DNA of 64,000 nt, taken from assembly GCA_021324255.1 (NCBI GenBank), contig JAJPJL010000068.1:62001-126000 (forward strand), written 5' to 3'. Source of the stretch: Bacillota bacterium. GTDB lineage: Bacteria > Sysuimicrobiota > Sysuimicrobiia > Sysuimicrobiales > Segetimicrobiaceae. Shown here one piece after another: positions 17,325 through 26,144 of this stretch. The translations under genes and the position numbers were made by a program. Each line of letters starts with the position of its first letter. Positions within the stretch are counted from its first letter, which is position 1. The notes beneath the pieces are model-generated. The model made no database searches. It worked only from the letters and a program-made list of their open reading frames with translations, and had not been told where the DNA came from.

Positions 17325-18515
17325 GTGGCCGGCATCCTCGACGGCATCCGCGTCCTCGACCTCACGCGCAACTTCGCCGGGCCGTGCTGCACGCAGATTC
17401 TCGGGGACCTGGGCGCCGACGTCGTCAAGGTCGAACGCCCCGGCACGGGCGACGACACGAGGGAATGGCGCCCGCCGCAGTGGCGGGGAATCAGCACGTC
17501 CTTTCTGAGCTTCAACCGCAACAAGCGCAGCCTCGCCGTGGACCTCGACCATCCCGACGGGCAGGCGATCGTGCGGCGGCTGGCGCTCCGCGCGGATGTG
17601 CTGGTCGAGAGCTTCCGGCACGGGAGCCTGGCCAAACGCGGCCTGGACTACGGGCGCGTGTCACGTGACAACCCGCGGATCGTCTACTGCTCGATCAACG
17701 GGTTCGGCTCCGCGGGACCCCTGCGGGACCGCCCGGGGTACGACCCGGTGGTGCAGGCCTACTCGGGCATCATGAGCCTGACGGGGGAACCCGGCGGGCG
17801 CCCGCTCCGCACCGGGCCGTCGATCGTCGATACCGGCACGGGGATGTGGTGCGGGCTTGCCGTGGTCGGGGCGCTGTACGCGCGCGAGCGGACCGGGCGG
17901 GGCGCCAGAATCGACAGCAGCCTGCTGGAAACCGGCGTCGCATGGGTCGGATACCACTTGATCGGCTACTTCGCCACCGGCCGGGTGCCGGGCCCCGTCG
18001 GCACGAGCGCGTCCATGATCGCACCCTACGAGGCGTTCGCCACCCGCGAGGGCTATCTGCAGCTGGCCGCGGGCAACAACGCGATCTTTGCGCGGCTGTG
18101 CGGTGCGCTCGGCCTGCCGGAGCTGCCGGCCGATCCGCGGTTCCGCACCAACGCCGACCGCGTGGCGCACCGGGACGAACTCCACGAGATCCTGGAGGCG
18201 AAGTTTCTGGCGCGGTCCGCGCTGGAGTGGGAGGAGACGCTCTCGGCCCACGAAGTCCCGTGCAGCTGCGTGCGCAGGCTCGACCAGGTGACCCGCGATC
18301 CGCAGGTGGACGCGCTCGCCATGTTCCCGCGCGTGCCGCATCCCACGATACCGGATCTCAGGCTCGTGGACCAACCCTTTCGGATCGACGGCGGGCGCGC
18401 GGCGCGGCTGGACCCGCCGCCTGACGTGGGCCAGCATACGGCCGAGATTCTCCAAGAGCTTGACTATGATCCCGCGGCCATCGAGGAACTAAGAAAGCAG
18501 CACGTGATCGGGTAG
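17325..18515 (+). CDS. CaiB/BaiF (family III) CoA-transferase
   Basis: This 396-residue enzyme starts at GTG 17325. The opening GIRVLDLTRNFAGPCCTQIL, then LGADVVKVERPGTGDDTR and NRNKRSLAVDL, are diagnostic of family III. PSIVDTGTGMW contains the aspartate that carries the acyl intermediate. The C-terminal domain has YEAFATREGYLQLAAGN. Such enzymes move CoA between carboxylic acids and would activate the substrate for the acyl-CoA dehydrogenase and hydratase upstream. The length is typical. Confidence 0.93.
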   Translation: MAGILDGIRVLDLTRNFAGPCCTQILGDLGADVVKVERPGTGDDTREWRPPQWRGISTSFLSFNRNKRSLAVDLDHPDGQAIVRRLALRADVLVESFRHGSLAKRGLDYGRVSRDNPRIVYCSINGFGSAGPLRDRPGYDPVVQAYSGIMSLTGEPGGRPLRTGPSIVDTGTGMWCGLAVVGALYARERTGRGARIDSSLLETGVAWVGYHLIGYFATGRVPGPVGTSASMIAPYEAFATREGYLQLAAGNNAIFARLCGALGLPELPADPRFRTNADRVAHRDELHEILEAKFLARSALEWEETLSAHEVPCSCVRRLDQVTRDPQVDALAMFPRVPHPTIPDLRLVDQPFRIDGGRAARLDPPPDVGQHTAEILQELDYDPAAIEELRKQHVIG

Positions 18516-18579
18516 ACGCTGCCATTCGCGGCGGTGTATTATTTCGCCGAGAGACTCGGCGGGCTGCCCCTTCGTTGAG

Positions 18580-19038
18580 ATGAGTTACACGAAGTCGGTT
18601 GGCGCACGCAGCGGAGCCGCCGGTATGCACGCGCGGTCCAACGACGTGATCGTGGTCTTGTTCGATGGCGTGTGCAACCTCTGCAATGCCTGGGTGAACT
18701 TCGTCATCGACCACGACCCGTCCGAAACCTTCGTCTTCGGCGCGCAGCAGTCTGCGCGCGGACGTGCAATGCTCGCCGAGATGGGCCTGCCCGGTCCCGT
18801 CCTCCCGGGCGTCGTCGTGGTTGCGGCTGATCGCATCCTCACCGACTCGGCGGCCATCCTCGAGATTTGCGCACGCCTTGCGCCGCCGTGGCGGTTCTTT
18901 GCGCTGTTCCGCATGATACCGAGACCCCTTCGAGACGCGGTGTATCGATGGGTCGCGCGCCATCGCTACGCGTGGTTCGGGACGTCGGCGGCGTGCCGCA
19001 TACCCACTCCGGAGTTGGCGCATCGTTTTTTGACATGA
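18580..19038 (+). CDS. DCC-family (DUF393) thiol-disulfide oxidoreductase-like protein
   Basis: This 152-residue protein carries VLFDGVCNLCNAWVNFVIDHD, the DCC-family motif with a CxxC pair in a thioredoxin-like context, followed by the usual DSAAILEI and a basic C-terminal region (PRPLRDAVYRWVARHRYAWFG). The function of the family is not established. ATG 18580 and an internal ATG at 18625 are both possible starts; homology begins after the second. It stands alone between the acyl-CoA operon and a convergent gene. Confidence 0.85.
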   Translation: MSYTKSVGARSGAAGMHARSNDVIVVLFDGVCNLCNAWVNFVIDHDPSETFVFGAQQSARGRAMLAEMGLPGPVLPGVVVVAADRILTDSAAILEICARLAPPWRFFALFRMIPRPLRDAVYRWVARHRYAWFGTSAACRIPTPELAHRFLT

Positions 19039-19066
19039 TCCGGTTCACGGCTTGAAGCGCGATTCG

Positions 19067-19109
19067 CCGGGATCCCGGGCACACTCGACGGCGGCGCCGC
19101 GCGGCGAGT
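19067..19109. terminator. Inverted repeats between convergent genes
   Basis: A 12-bp palindrome (CCGGGATCCCGG, 19067-19078) and a second GC-rich inverted repeat (ACTCG...CGAGT, 19083-19109, with CGGCGCCG inside) lie between the ends of two convergent genes. There is no T-run. They may act as a two-way terminator. Confidence 0.35.
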
Positions 19110-19119
19110 CCGATCGCCC

Positions 19120-19623
19120 CTACATCTCCGGCTCGAGCACGAGATCCAGCGTCCCTTCGCGGGTGCCGGCCCGAGGCAAAAAGACCGTCACGAGCGGCCG
19201 GAAGCCGGAGACGGCGACGCGGATATGGATGTGCGGTTGGAAGTAGTCGGTGCCTCCCGGGAAGTTGCTCTGGAGGCGGTACCGGCCGGAGGCGTCCGTG
19301 ATCACGGTCGCCCGGTGCGCGTCGTCGTATTGCCCGTCGGGCCCCCGCAGCCAGAGTTCGACGCGCGCGTGAGGGATCGGCTTGCAGTCGATGCCCGACC
19401 GCACGACGCCGGACAGCACGAACCCCGTGCCCACGGACGAACGCACGGGAGCGTTCGGCTTGTACGCAGGGTCGCCGGCGTCGGACGGCGTGAGCGTGCA
19501 CTTCGCCGGAGCCGGCGGGGCGGCGCCGGCCGACCGGATGCCGGGCGCCGCGATCCCGGTGAGCATCGCCGCGGCGAACACGATGAACATCCGTAGCCAT
19601 GGGGCGCCCCGGCGGGTCGTCAC
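19120..19623 (-). CDS. Exported intradiol ring-cleavage dioxygenase-like protein
   Basis: This 167-residue protein starts at GTG 19623 behind GGAGGAG. It has a signal peptide (LRMFIVFAAAMLTGIAAPG) and a beta-sandwich domain resembling the catechol-dioxygenase fold: CTLTPSDAGDP at the start, HARVELWLRGPDGQY, VITDASGRYRLQSNFPGG and QPHIHIRV. The two histidines of PHIH and the Tyr of DGQY fit three of the four usual iron ligands. The second Tyr is probably the one four residues before PHIH, but its spacing is shorter than normal. It lacks the N-terminal linker domain of cytosolic catechol dioxygenases. It may cleave aromatic compounds outside the cell, or only bind them. Confidence 0.75.
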   Translation of the reverse strand: MTTRRGAPWLRMFIVFAAAMLTGIAAPGIRSAGAAPPAPAKCTLTPSDAGDPAYKPNAPVRSSVGTGFVLSGVVRSGIDCKPIPHARVELWLRGPDGQYDDAHRATVITDASGRYRLQSNFPGGTDYFQPHIHIRVAVSGFRPLVTVFLPRAGTREGTLDLVLEPEM

Positions 19624-19755
19624 GGTCGCACTCCTCCGTCGTGGTCAGGGTGCCGTGCGCCCGTCGCTTTCCCGATGGCCGCGACCCGGTCCTGCACGCT
19701 CCACGACGTTGGGCGCGTCCCCTGCCGCGCCGATTCCGGCCGTTCGCGGCCGCGG

Positions 19756-20751
19756 CTAGGCGGCGCCACCCCAGCGGATCGTGCATGCGCCCCACGTGTA
19801 GCCGGCGCCGAAGGCCACCATGACGCCCACGTCGCCCGCGCTCACGCGCCCGGCGCCGACCGCCTCGTAGAGCGCGACCGGGATCGACGCCGCCGACGTG
19901 TTGCCGTACCGCTGTACGTTGATGAAAAACTTCTCGGTGGGAACGCCCAGCCGGTCGGAGACGGAGTGAATGATCCGGAGGTTCGCCTGATGCGGAATGA
20001 CGAAGTCGACGTCCTCGGCGACGAGCCTCGCGCGCCGCAGCGCGTCCGCGGCGGCCCTGGGCATCGTTTGGACCGCGACCTTGTAGACCTCCGGTCCGTT
20101 CATCCACAGGAAGTGGTCGCCGCGCTCGACCGTCTCGCGCGAGGCCGGATGACGGCTGCCGCCGGCCTTGAGATGGAGGTGATGCCGTCCCTGGCCGGAT
20201 CCCCCGAGCGCGAACGATAGGAACCCGCTCCCCGGTTTCGCGCGGCGGAGCACCGCCGCGCCCGCGGCGTCCCCAAACAGGACGCACGTCGACCGGTCGC
20301 GCCAATTGGTGATGCGGGAGAGCGTGTCTGCGCCGACGACGAGCACCGTGTCGGCCTGGCCGGACACAATCGCGCCGTGCGCGATGCTCAACCCGTACAC
20401 GAAGCTCGAGCACGCGCACGCGACGTCCAGGCAGCCGACGCTGCGCGCGCCGAGCCGGTCCTGCAGCAGGCACGACACGCTCGGGAACAGCATGTCGGGC
20501 GTGGCTGTGCCGGCGACGATGAGGTCCAAGTCGCTCGGCCCGGCGCCGGCCGCCTCGAGCGCCTCCCTGGCGGCACCGTAGGCGAGATCCGAGCTCGCTT
20601 CATGAGGGGCGGCGACCCGTCGTTCCCGGATCCCGGTATGCCTCCGAATCCACTCGTCGGTCGTGTCGATCGTGCGGGCGAGCTCGCGGTTGGTGATCAC
20701 GCGTTCGGGAACGTACCGCCCCAGGCCGACAATCGTGGATCCGGTTTCCAT
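19756..20751 (-). CDS. fabH: 3-oxoacyl-ACP synthase III (FabH family)
   Basis: This 331-residue enzyme starts at ATG 20751 with GGAGG 6 bases ahead; the ORF-track start at 20970 is too long. The N-terminus GLGRYVPERVITN and TDEWIRRHTGIRERR are typical. The triad is present: Cys114 (ACACSSF), His in IPHQANLRI and Asn in YGNTSAASIP. The C-terminus ends with GAGYTWGACTIRW. It condenses acyl-CoA with malonyl-ACP to start fatty acid synthesis, or makes related ketones or esters. No other core fatty acid synthesis genes are adjacent. A MaoC and FabG-like pair lies on the other strand. Confidence 0.93.
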   Translation of the reverse strand: METGSTIVGLGRYVPERVITNRELARTIDTTDEWIRRHTGIRERRVAAPHEASSDLAYGAAREALEAAGAGPSDLDLIVAGTATPDMLFPSVSCLLQDRLGARSVGCLDVACACSSFVYGLSIAHGAIVSGQADTVLVVGADTLSRITNWRDRSTCVLFGDAAGAAVLRRAKPGSGFLSFALGGSGQGRHHLHLKAGGSRHPASRETVERGDHFLWMNGPEVYKVAVQTMPRAAADALRRARLVAEDVDFVIPHQANLRIIHSVSDRLGVPTEKFFINVQRYGNTSAASIPVALYEAVGAGRVSAGDVGVMVAFGAGYTWGACTIRWGGAA

Positions 20752-21059
20752 GACCGCCTCCGTCGTGCGTGCGTGTACGGCGCCGTCACGTCGGGGCGCT
20801 CGTGCCAGCGGGAGACTTGCCCCCCGGGTGGGCGGGGCCGGCCCGTTCGTGCTGCTTCCAACGCCCGCCGACCGGTGCGATGGCCAACGGTGCGGCCGTC
20901 TAGCGGTACGCACGGCTCCCGCGGCAGAGGACCGTCCGGTCACCAGGAGAGAAGGGTACCGTAATTCCACCGGGTATACAAGCCGCGATTCGTGCGCCCA
21001 CGATCCGAATCGGCGGCGGTGCCGTATCCGGCGCGCCCGCGAATCCGCGGAGGGATACT
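20752..21059. other. Divergent promoter region of fabH and the MaoC/FabG pair
   Basis: These 308 bases separate two divergent transcription units. I see no gene or clear operator. A TATACA-like hexamer near 20978 could be a -10 element for the plus-strand operon, but no matching -35 box is evident. Confidence 0.3.
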
Positions 21060-21512
21060 GTGAGCCTCTACTACGAAGACGTCGAGGCCGGCCAGGTCTT
21101 TGAAACCCCCGGCCGCACGATCACGGAAACCGACGTCGTCGCGTTCGCGTCGCTGTCGAGCGACTGGAATCCCATCCATACCGACGCGGAGTTTGCGAAG
21201 ACGATGCCGTTCGGGCAGCGCATCGCCCACGGGAATCTCGGGATCGCGATCGCCATGGGACTCGTCGTCCGGCTCGGCCTTTTCGGGGAGACGACGATCG
21301 CGGTCCCCGGGCTGACGTGGTCCTTCAAGCGGCCGGTGTTCATCGGCGACACGGTCCACGTCCGGATGGAGATCACCGGGAAGCGCCTGACGTCCGCGGG
21401 CGACCGGGGGCTGGTCGAGCGCCGCATCGAGCTCGTCAATCAGCGCGGCGATGTGGTGCAGGAGGGCAGCGTGCCCCTGCTGATCAAGGTGCGCGCGCCG
21501 AAAGGGGGATGA
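21060..21512 (+). CDS. MaoC-family dehydratase ((R)-specific enoyl-CoA hydratase-like)
   Basis: This 150-residue single hot-dog protein starts at GTG 21060 behind GGAGGG. The motif SSDWNPIHTDAEFAKTMPFG holds the catalytic D..N..H set of (R)-specific enoyl-CoA hydratases. It is distinct from the mesaconyl-type homologue at 16814. The following FabG-like gene starts one base after its stop, so the two probably act in sequence on (R)-3-hydroxyacyl-CoA, linking beta-oxidation to 3-oxoacyl or polyhydroxyalkanoate metabolism. No PHA synthase is in the window. Confidence 0.88.
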   Translation: MSLYYEDVEAGQVFETPGRTITETDVVAFASLSSDWNPIHTDAEFAKTMPFGQRIAHGNLGIAIAMGLVVRLGLFGETTIAVPGLTWSFKRPVFIGDTVHVRMEITGKRLTSAGDRGLVERRIELVNQRGDVVQEGSVPLLIKVRAPKGG

Positions 21513-21513
21513 C

Positions 21514-22260
21514 GTGGAGCCGTTGCTGCGCGATCGAGTCTCGCTGGTGACGGGCGCGGGATCGGGGATCGGCCGGGCCGTGGCGGTGCTGTTCGCCCGG
21601 GAGGGCAGCGACATCTTCGTCTTCGACGTCAACGAAGCCGGCGCGAACGACACGGTGGAGGCCGTGCGGGCGCTCGGCCGGCGCGCGGGGGCCGCGCGGG
21701 TGGATGTCTCGGACGCCGCGCAGGTGGAGGCCGGCGTGGCCGCCGCGGAGGCGATGTTTGGCCGGATCGACGTGCTCGTGAACAACGCCGGGCTGACCCG
21801 CGACGTCACGATCGCGAAGATGACCGACGAGCAGTGGGATCTGGTGCTGAACGTGCACCTCCGCGGCACCTTTTTGTGCACCCGCGCCGCCGGCGCGCGG
21901 ATGCGCAAGGCCGGGCGGGGGGCGATCGTCAACCTCTCCTCGATTTCCGCGAAGATCGGCAACTTCGGGCAGGCGAACTACGCGTCGGCCAAGGCCGGGA
22001 TCGTCGCGCTGACCAAGGTGACGGCGCGGGAGTACGCGCGGTTCGGCGTGCGGGCGAACGCCATCCAGCCGGGCTTCATCGACACGCCGATGACCCGCGC
22101 GATGGGCGAGGACGCGATGGCCCAGCGCGCCCGGGACACGCCGCTCGGCCGCAACGGGCGTCCCGAGGAGGTCGCGGCGGTCGCGCTGTTTCTCGCCAGC
22201 GATATGGCAAGCTTCGTCACGGGCGCCGTGATCGAGGTGACCGGCGGGCGCAACATGTGA
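21514..22260 (+). CDS. FabG-like 3-oxoacyl reductase (SDR)
   Basis: This 248-residue classical SDR starts at GTG 21514. All canonical elements are present, unlike the SDR at 5632: VTGAGSGIGRAVA, LVNNAGLTRD, the Asn in LNVHLRG, NLSSISAKIG with the catalytic Ser, and YASAKAG (YxxxK). It ends with GAVIEVTGG. It most likely interconverts 3-oxoacyl and (R)-3-hydroxyacyl thioesters with NADP(H), paired with the MaoC hydratase upstream. Confidence 0.92.
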   Translation: MEPLLRDRVSLVTGAGSGIGRAVAVLFAREGSDIFVFDVNEAGANDTVEAVRALGRRAGAARVDVSDAAQVEAGVAAAEAMFGRIDVLVNNAGLTRDVTIAKMTDEQWDLVLNVHLRGTFLCTRAAGARMRKAGRGAIVNLSSISAKIGNFGQANYASAKAGIVALTKVTAREYARFGVRANAIQPGFIDTPMTRAMGEDAMAQRARDTPLGRNGRPEEVAAVALFLASDMASFVTGAVIEVTGGRNM

Positions 22261-22339
22261 GCGGCGGAACCGCACAGGGGCGTGCCGCGGCGCCGGAGAA
22301 GGCTATCGGCGGCCGGTGCTCTCCCTCCGAGGTGGCGTC

Positions 22340-23521
22340 ATGTCTGATGTGGATGCGCTGAAGGACAAGGTCTGCGCCCAGGTCGACGCGATGCGGGAGA
22401 CCTTCGTCGGCTTGAGCGCGCGGATCCACGAGACGCCGGAGGTGGGGCTGCAGGAACACCAGGCCGCGCGCTGGCTGACCGGGCTGCTGCGGGAGCACGG
22501 GTTCGCGGTGACGCAGCCGGTCGCCGGCATGGCGACCGCGTTTCGCGCCGAGGTCCAGGGCGAACATGCGCGGCCTCATGTGGCGCTGATCGCGGAGTAC
22601 GACGCGCTCGCAGGCGTCGGGCACGCCTGCGGCCACAACCTGATCTGCATGGCCAGCGTCGGCGCGGCCGTCGCCCTGCACCGCGCGATCCCGACGCTGC
22701 CCGGGACGCTCACCGTGCTGGGCACGCCGGCCGAGGAAACCGTGGGCGGCAAGATCCCGATGGTGGAGCACGGCGTCTTCGAGGGCGTGGACGCCGCGAT
22801 GATGTTTCATCCGTCGCGCAACAACTGGTGGGTCCGGGGGGCGCTCGCCGCGCAGGGGCTCACGATCACGTTCCACGGCAAGTCGTCGCACGCCGCCGCG
22901 GCGCCGGAGAAGGGTGTCAACGCGCTCAACGCCCTGCTCCTCACCTACCACGCCATCGATGCGCTGCGGCAGCACGTCACGAGCGACGTGCGGATTCATG
23001 GGATCATCACGAAGGGCGGGGACGCGCCCAACGTCGTCCCGGCGTTGGCGCAGGGCGAGTTTATCGTGCGCGCCAACACGCGCGCCGCGCTCGCCGGCAT
23101 CATGGCGAGCGTCAAGGGGTGCGCGGAGGGCGCGGCCGCGGCCACCGGCGCCCGGGTGGCGTTTGCGCAGGGGCTCGTGTACGCCGAGCGCAACAACAAC
23201 CCCGTGCTCGCACGTTACTTCGGCGAGAACATGGCTCGGCTCGGCATCCGCGGCGAGGAGCCGCCGGCGCACGGCGGCGTCGGATCGTCCGACATCGGCA
23301 ACGTCAGCCTGGTCGCGCCGACGATCCATCCCTACGTGGCGATCACCGACGACGCGGCGGGACATACGCCCGAGTTTCGGGAGGCGGCGCGGTCCGAACG
23401 GGGGTACGCCGCGATGCTCAACGCCGCCAAGGGGCTCGCCATGACGGCGGTCGACGTGATGTACCGGCCCGGCGCGCCGGACGAGCTGTGGGCCGCGTTT
23501 CGCACGTCGCTCCAGCGCTGA
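22340..23521 (+). CDS. M20D amidohydrolase (AbgB/IAA-amidohydrolase type)
   Basis: This protein of about 393 residues starts at ATG 22340 behind GAGG. The metal site is built from EYDALAGVGHACGHNL and GTPAEETVGGKIPM; GKSSHAAAAPEKGVNALNA marks the dimerisation domain. The C-terminus has GVGSSDIGNVS and AGHTPEF. This branch cleaves N-acyl amino acid or aminobenzoyl-glutamate-type amides in the cytoplasm. It is followed by a threonine dehydratase-like and an argininosuccinate lyase-like gene on the same strand. Confidence 0.9.
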   Translation: MSDVDALKDKVCAQVDAMRETFVGLSARIHETPEVGLQEHQAARWLTGLLREHGFAVTQPVAGMATAFRAEVQGEHARPHVALIAEYDALAGVGHACGHNLICMASVGAAVALHRAIPTLPGTLTVLGTPAEETVGGKIPMVEHGVFEGVDAAMMFHPSRNNWWVRGALAAQGLTITFHGKSSHAAAAPEKGVNALNALLLTYHAIDALRQHVTSDVRIHGIITKGGDAPNVVPALAQGEFIVRANTRAALAGIMASVKGCAEGAAAATGARVAFAQGLVYAERNNNPVLARYFGENMARLGIRGEEPPAHGGVGSSDIGNVSLVAPTIHPYVAITDDAAGHTPEFREAARSERGYAAMLNAAKGLAMTAVDVMYRPGAPDELWAAFRTSLQR

Positions 23522-23623
23522 TCTCCGCGTGCGCCGGCCGGCGTGGGATGCCCCGCCCGCTCGGCGGCGTCTGCCTCGCTGCCGGGCCGAGCTCATCTCA
23601 GGATGTGTGGAGGACGGACCCGC

Positions 23624-24580
23624 ATGCCGACGCTTCCCACCCTGGACGACATCCGGGCGGCCCGAGAGGTCATCCAGGGACGCGTCCACCGCACGCCGCT
23701 CTTGAGCTCGAGGATCCTGGGCGAGCGCGCGGGCGTCCGCCTCTCCCTCAAGGCCGAGAATCTGCAGAAGACAGGATCGTTCAAGCCGCGCGGCGTGCTC
23801 AACAAGCTGCGGCACCTGTCCGCGGACGACAAGCGCCGCGGCCTCGTGACGATCTCGGCCGGCAACCACGCCCAGGCCCTCGCGTACGGTGCGGCGACGG
23901 AGGGGCTGCATGCGACGGTCGTCATGCCGGCGCACGCGAGCGTGCTCAAGGTTGCGGCGTGCCGGGCCTACGGCGCCGAGGTCGTGCTCGGCGGCACGAT
24001 GCACGAGGCGTTTGAACGGGTGCATCGGCTGCGCGACGCCCGCAATCTCACGCTCGTGCACCCGTACGACGACCCGCACATCATCGCCGGCCAGGGCACG
24101 GTGGGGCTCGAGATCGTGGAGGATCTCCCGGACGTGGACGCGGTCGTCGTCGCGATCGGCGGCGGGGGTTTGATCTCCGGCGTGGCCTCGGCTGTGAAGC
24201 TGAGCCGGCCGGGGGCCCGCGTGTTCGGCGTGGAGCCCGAGGGGGCGCCGACGCTGTGGACGGCGCTCCGGCGCCACGCCGTCACCCGGCTCGACTCGAT
24301 CGACACGATTGCCGACGGTCTCACCGCGCCGATGGCCGGGGAGTTGACGCTGGCCGCGGTGCAGCGGTTTGTCGACGAGATCGTCCTGGTCTCCGACGCG
24401 GAGATCCGTGAGGCGATGAAGGCGGTGCTGCAGTACGCCAAGCTCGTCGTCGAGCCGGCCGGCGCCGCGGGGCTGGCGGCGCTCCTGTGCGGGCGTCTCC
24501 GCGTGGAGCCCGGCGCCCGGGTCGCCGTCGTGCTGAGCGGCGGCAACGTGGATTGGCAGGTGCTGCAGAGCCTGCCGTAG
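23624..24580 (+). CDS. Threonine/serine dehydratase-like PLP enzyme (fold type II)
   Basis: This protein of about 318 residues starts at ATG 23624, with GGAGG about 10 bases upstream. Lys54 in TGSFKPRG is the PLP lysine; ISAGNHAQALAY and the phosphate-binding AIGGGGLISG follow. There is no C-terminal ACT domain, so it resembles catabolic dehydratases or serine racemase rather than allosteric IlvA. It would release ammonia from hydroxyamino acids, in line with the amide-degrading neighbours. Confidence 0.9.
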   Translation: MPTLPTLDDIRAAREVIQGRVHRTPLLSSRILGERAGVRLSLKAENLQKTGSFKPRGVLNKLRHLSADDKRRGLVTISAGNHAQALAYGAATEGLHATVVMPAHASVLKVAACRAYGAEVVLGGTMHEAFERVHRLRDARNLTLVHPYDDPHIIAGQGTVGLEIVEDLPDVDAVVVAIGGGGLISGVASAVKLSRPGARVFGVEPEGAPTLWTALRRHAVTRLDSIDTIADGLTAPMAGELTLAAVQRFVDEIVLVSDAEIREAMKAVLQYAKLVVEPAGAAGLAALLCGRLRVEPGARVAVVLSGGNVDWQVLQSLP

Positions 24581-24641
24581 CCGCAACCGACCCGCGCCGG
24601 CGGGCTGCCGGCGCCGTCTGCGCGGAAACGGAGGTCGCATC

Positions 24642-26144
24642 GTGGACGACGCACGCCCGGGGCGCCACGACCTGAGAGACCGCTACCGCGCGACCGTGCT
24701 CAAGCCGATCTTCGACGCCTGGAAGGCCGATCTCTACCCGGTCTTGATCGACGCGAGCCGCGCGCACGTGGCGGCGCTGGCTTCCGCGGCCGCGCTCTCG
24801 CCGGAGCACGCGGCCCGCCTCCTCGAGGGGTTGGACGCGCTGGCTGCCGTCCCGGCCGCTTCCCTCGAGTACGATCCCGGCGTCGAGGATGTATACTTTG
24901 CACTCGAGCGCGCCTTGGTCGGGCGCCTCGGCGCCGAGATCGCGGGGAACCTGCAACTCGCGCGCAGCCGGAATGACCTCGACGCCGCCGCCTTCCGGGT
25001 CGTCGTGCGCACCCGGCTCTTGACGGTTGCCGGCGCGACGGTGGCGCTCGGACGCACGGCCGTCTCGCGAGCCCGAGACGGCCGCGACGTGCTCGTCGTG
25101 GCGCGCACCCACGGCCGGCCGGCGCAGCCGACGACCGCCGGGCACGTGCTCGCCGCCTACGCCGGAACGGTGCTCCGCGACCTCGCCCGCTACCGGCTCG
25201 CGTACGAAGAGGCGAACCGATCGCCGCTCGGCGCGTGCGCCCTGGCGGGCACCGCGTTTCCGCTCGACCGGATCGAGCTGGCGCGGTTGATGGGGTTCGA
25301 CGGGTTGGTGGAAAACACGTACGATGCCGTCGCCGGGGCCGACTACGCGCTCACGACGCTTGCCGCGTGCGGCGCGGCCCTCGCCGGCGCAAGCCGCTTG
25401 CTCGCCACGCTCGACCTGTGGGCCGCGGGGTCGCCCCCCGTCGTCACGCTGGATCCGGGGTTCGTCCAGGTGAGCAGCATGATGCCGCAGAAGCGCAACC
25501 TCGTGTTCGTGGAGCACCTGCGCGCGCGCGCCATGCGCGCAGCCGGCGTGCTCGCCGGGCAGGTGGCCGGGGTCGCGGCGACACCGTTCGAGGACGACAA
25601 CCGCGCGACGGCGGAGCTGCAGGCGGACCTGTGGCGCACGTTGGACGACGCCGCGGACACGGCGCAACTCCTCAGCCTGGCGCTGGGATCGATGATCATC
25701 GGTCCCGGTGTGCCGCCGGAGGACGTCGTGGCCTCGGGGGCGACCGCGACGGAGCTCATGGATGCGATCGTGCGCCGGCACGGGGCGTCGCAGCGGCAGG
25801 CGCACGCCGTCGTCTCGGCGATGGTGGAGCGGGCGCCCGACCCGCGCGTGTGGACAGAGTCACTGATGCGGGACATAAGCGGCGCGGTGCTTGGACGGCC
25901 GCTGGCGTTCCCAACCGCGGAGCTGCAGGCGCTTCTCGATCCGCGCGCGTTCGTGGCGGCGAGACAGGGCATCGGCGGTCCCAGCGCCGGCGCGATCGAT
26001 GCCGGCCTCGGCGCGGTCGCGGCCGCGCTCGGGGGCGTCGAGCGGTGGCTGGCCGCGGCCCGGGAGCGTCTCGACGCGAGCCGCGCGGCGCTCGGGAGCC
26101 GGTGCGGTCAGGTGATCGCGGCCGCGGGGCGCGCGTCTTCCTGA
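24642..26144 (+). CDS. Argininosuccinate lyase-family protein (divergent paralogue)
   Basis: This 500-residue fumarase/aspartase-superfamily enzyme starts at GTG 24642. The three conserved regions are recognisable: LARSRNDLDAAAF, ARTHGRPAQPTTAGH, and the flexible signature loop SSMMPQKRN with the catalytic Ser. Each differs from biosynthetic ArgH (SRNDQ, THLQ.AQP, GSSIMPQKKNP). It sits beside hydrolases rather than argG, so it may act on another N-succinyl or amino-dicarboxylate adduct. Its last 37 bases overlap the end of the convergent prepilin-like gene. Confidence 0.85.
   Translation: MDDARPGRHDLRDRYRATVLKPIFDAWKADLYPVLIDASRAHVAALASAAALSPEHAARLLEGLDALAAVPAASLEYDPGVEDVYFALERALVGRLGAEIAGNLQLARSRNDLDAAAFRVVVRTRLLTVAGATVALGRTAVSRARDGRDVLVVARTHGRPAQPTTAGHVLAAYAGTVLRDLARYRLAYEEANRSPLGACALAGTAFPLDRIELARLMGFDGLVENTYDAVAGADYALTTLAACGAALAGASRLLATLDLWAAGSPPVVTLDPGFVQVSSMMPQKRNLVFVEHLRARAMRAAGVLAGQVAGVAATPFEDDNRATAELQADLWRTLDDAADTAQLLSLALGSMIIGPGVPPEDVVASGATATELMDAIVRRHGASQRQAHAVVSAMVERAPDPRVWTESLMRDISGAVLGRPLAFPTAELQALLDPRAFVAARQGIGGPSAGAIDAGLGAVAAALGGVERWLAAARERLDASRAALGSRCGQVIAAAGRASS

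Noticed and set aside
22217-24640. 807-residue minus-strand ORF
   Set aside because: Shadow of the M20D and dehydratase genes; composition dominated by Arg, His, Asp and Gly with no motifs.
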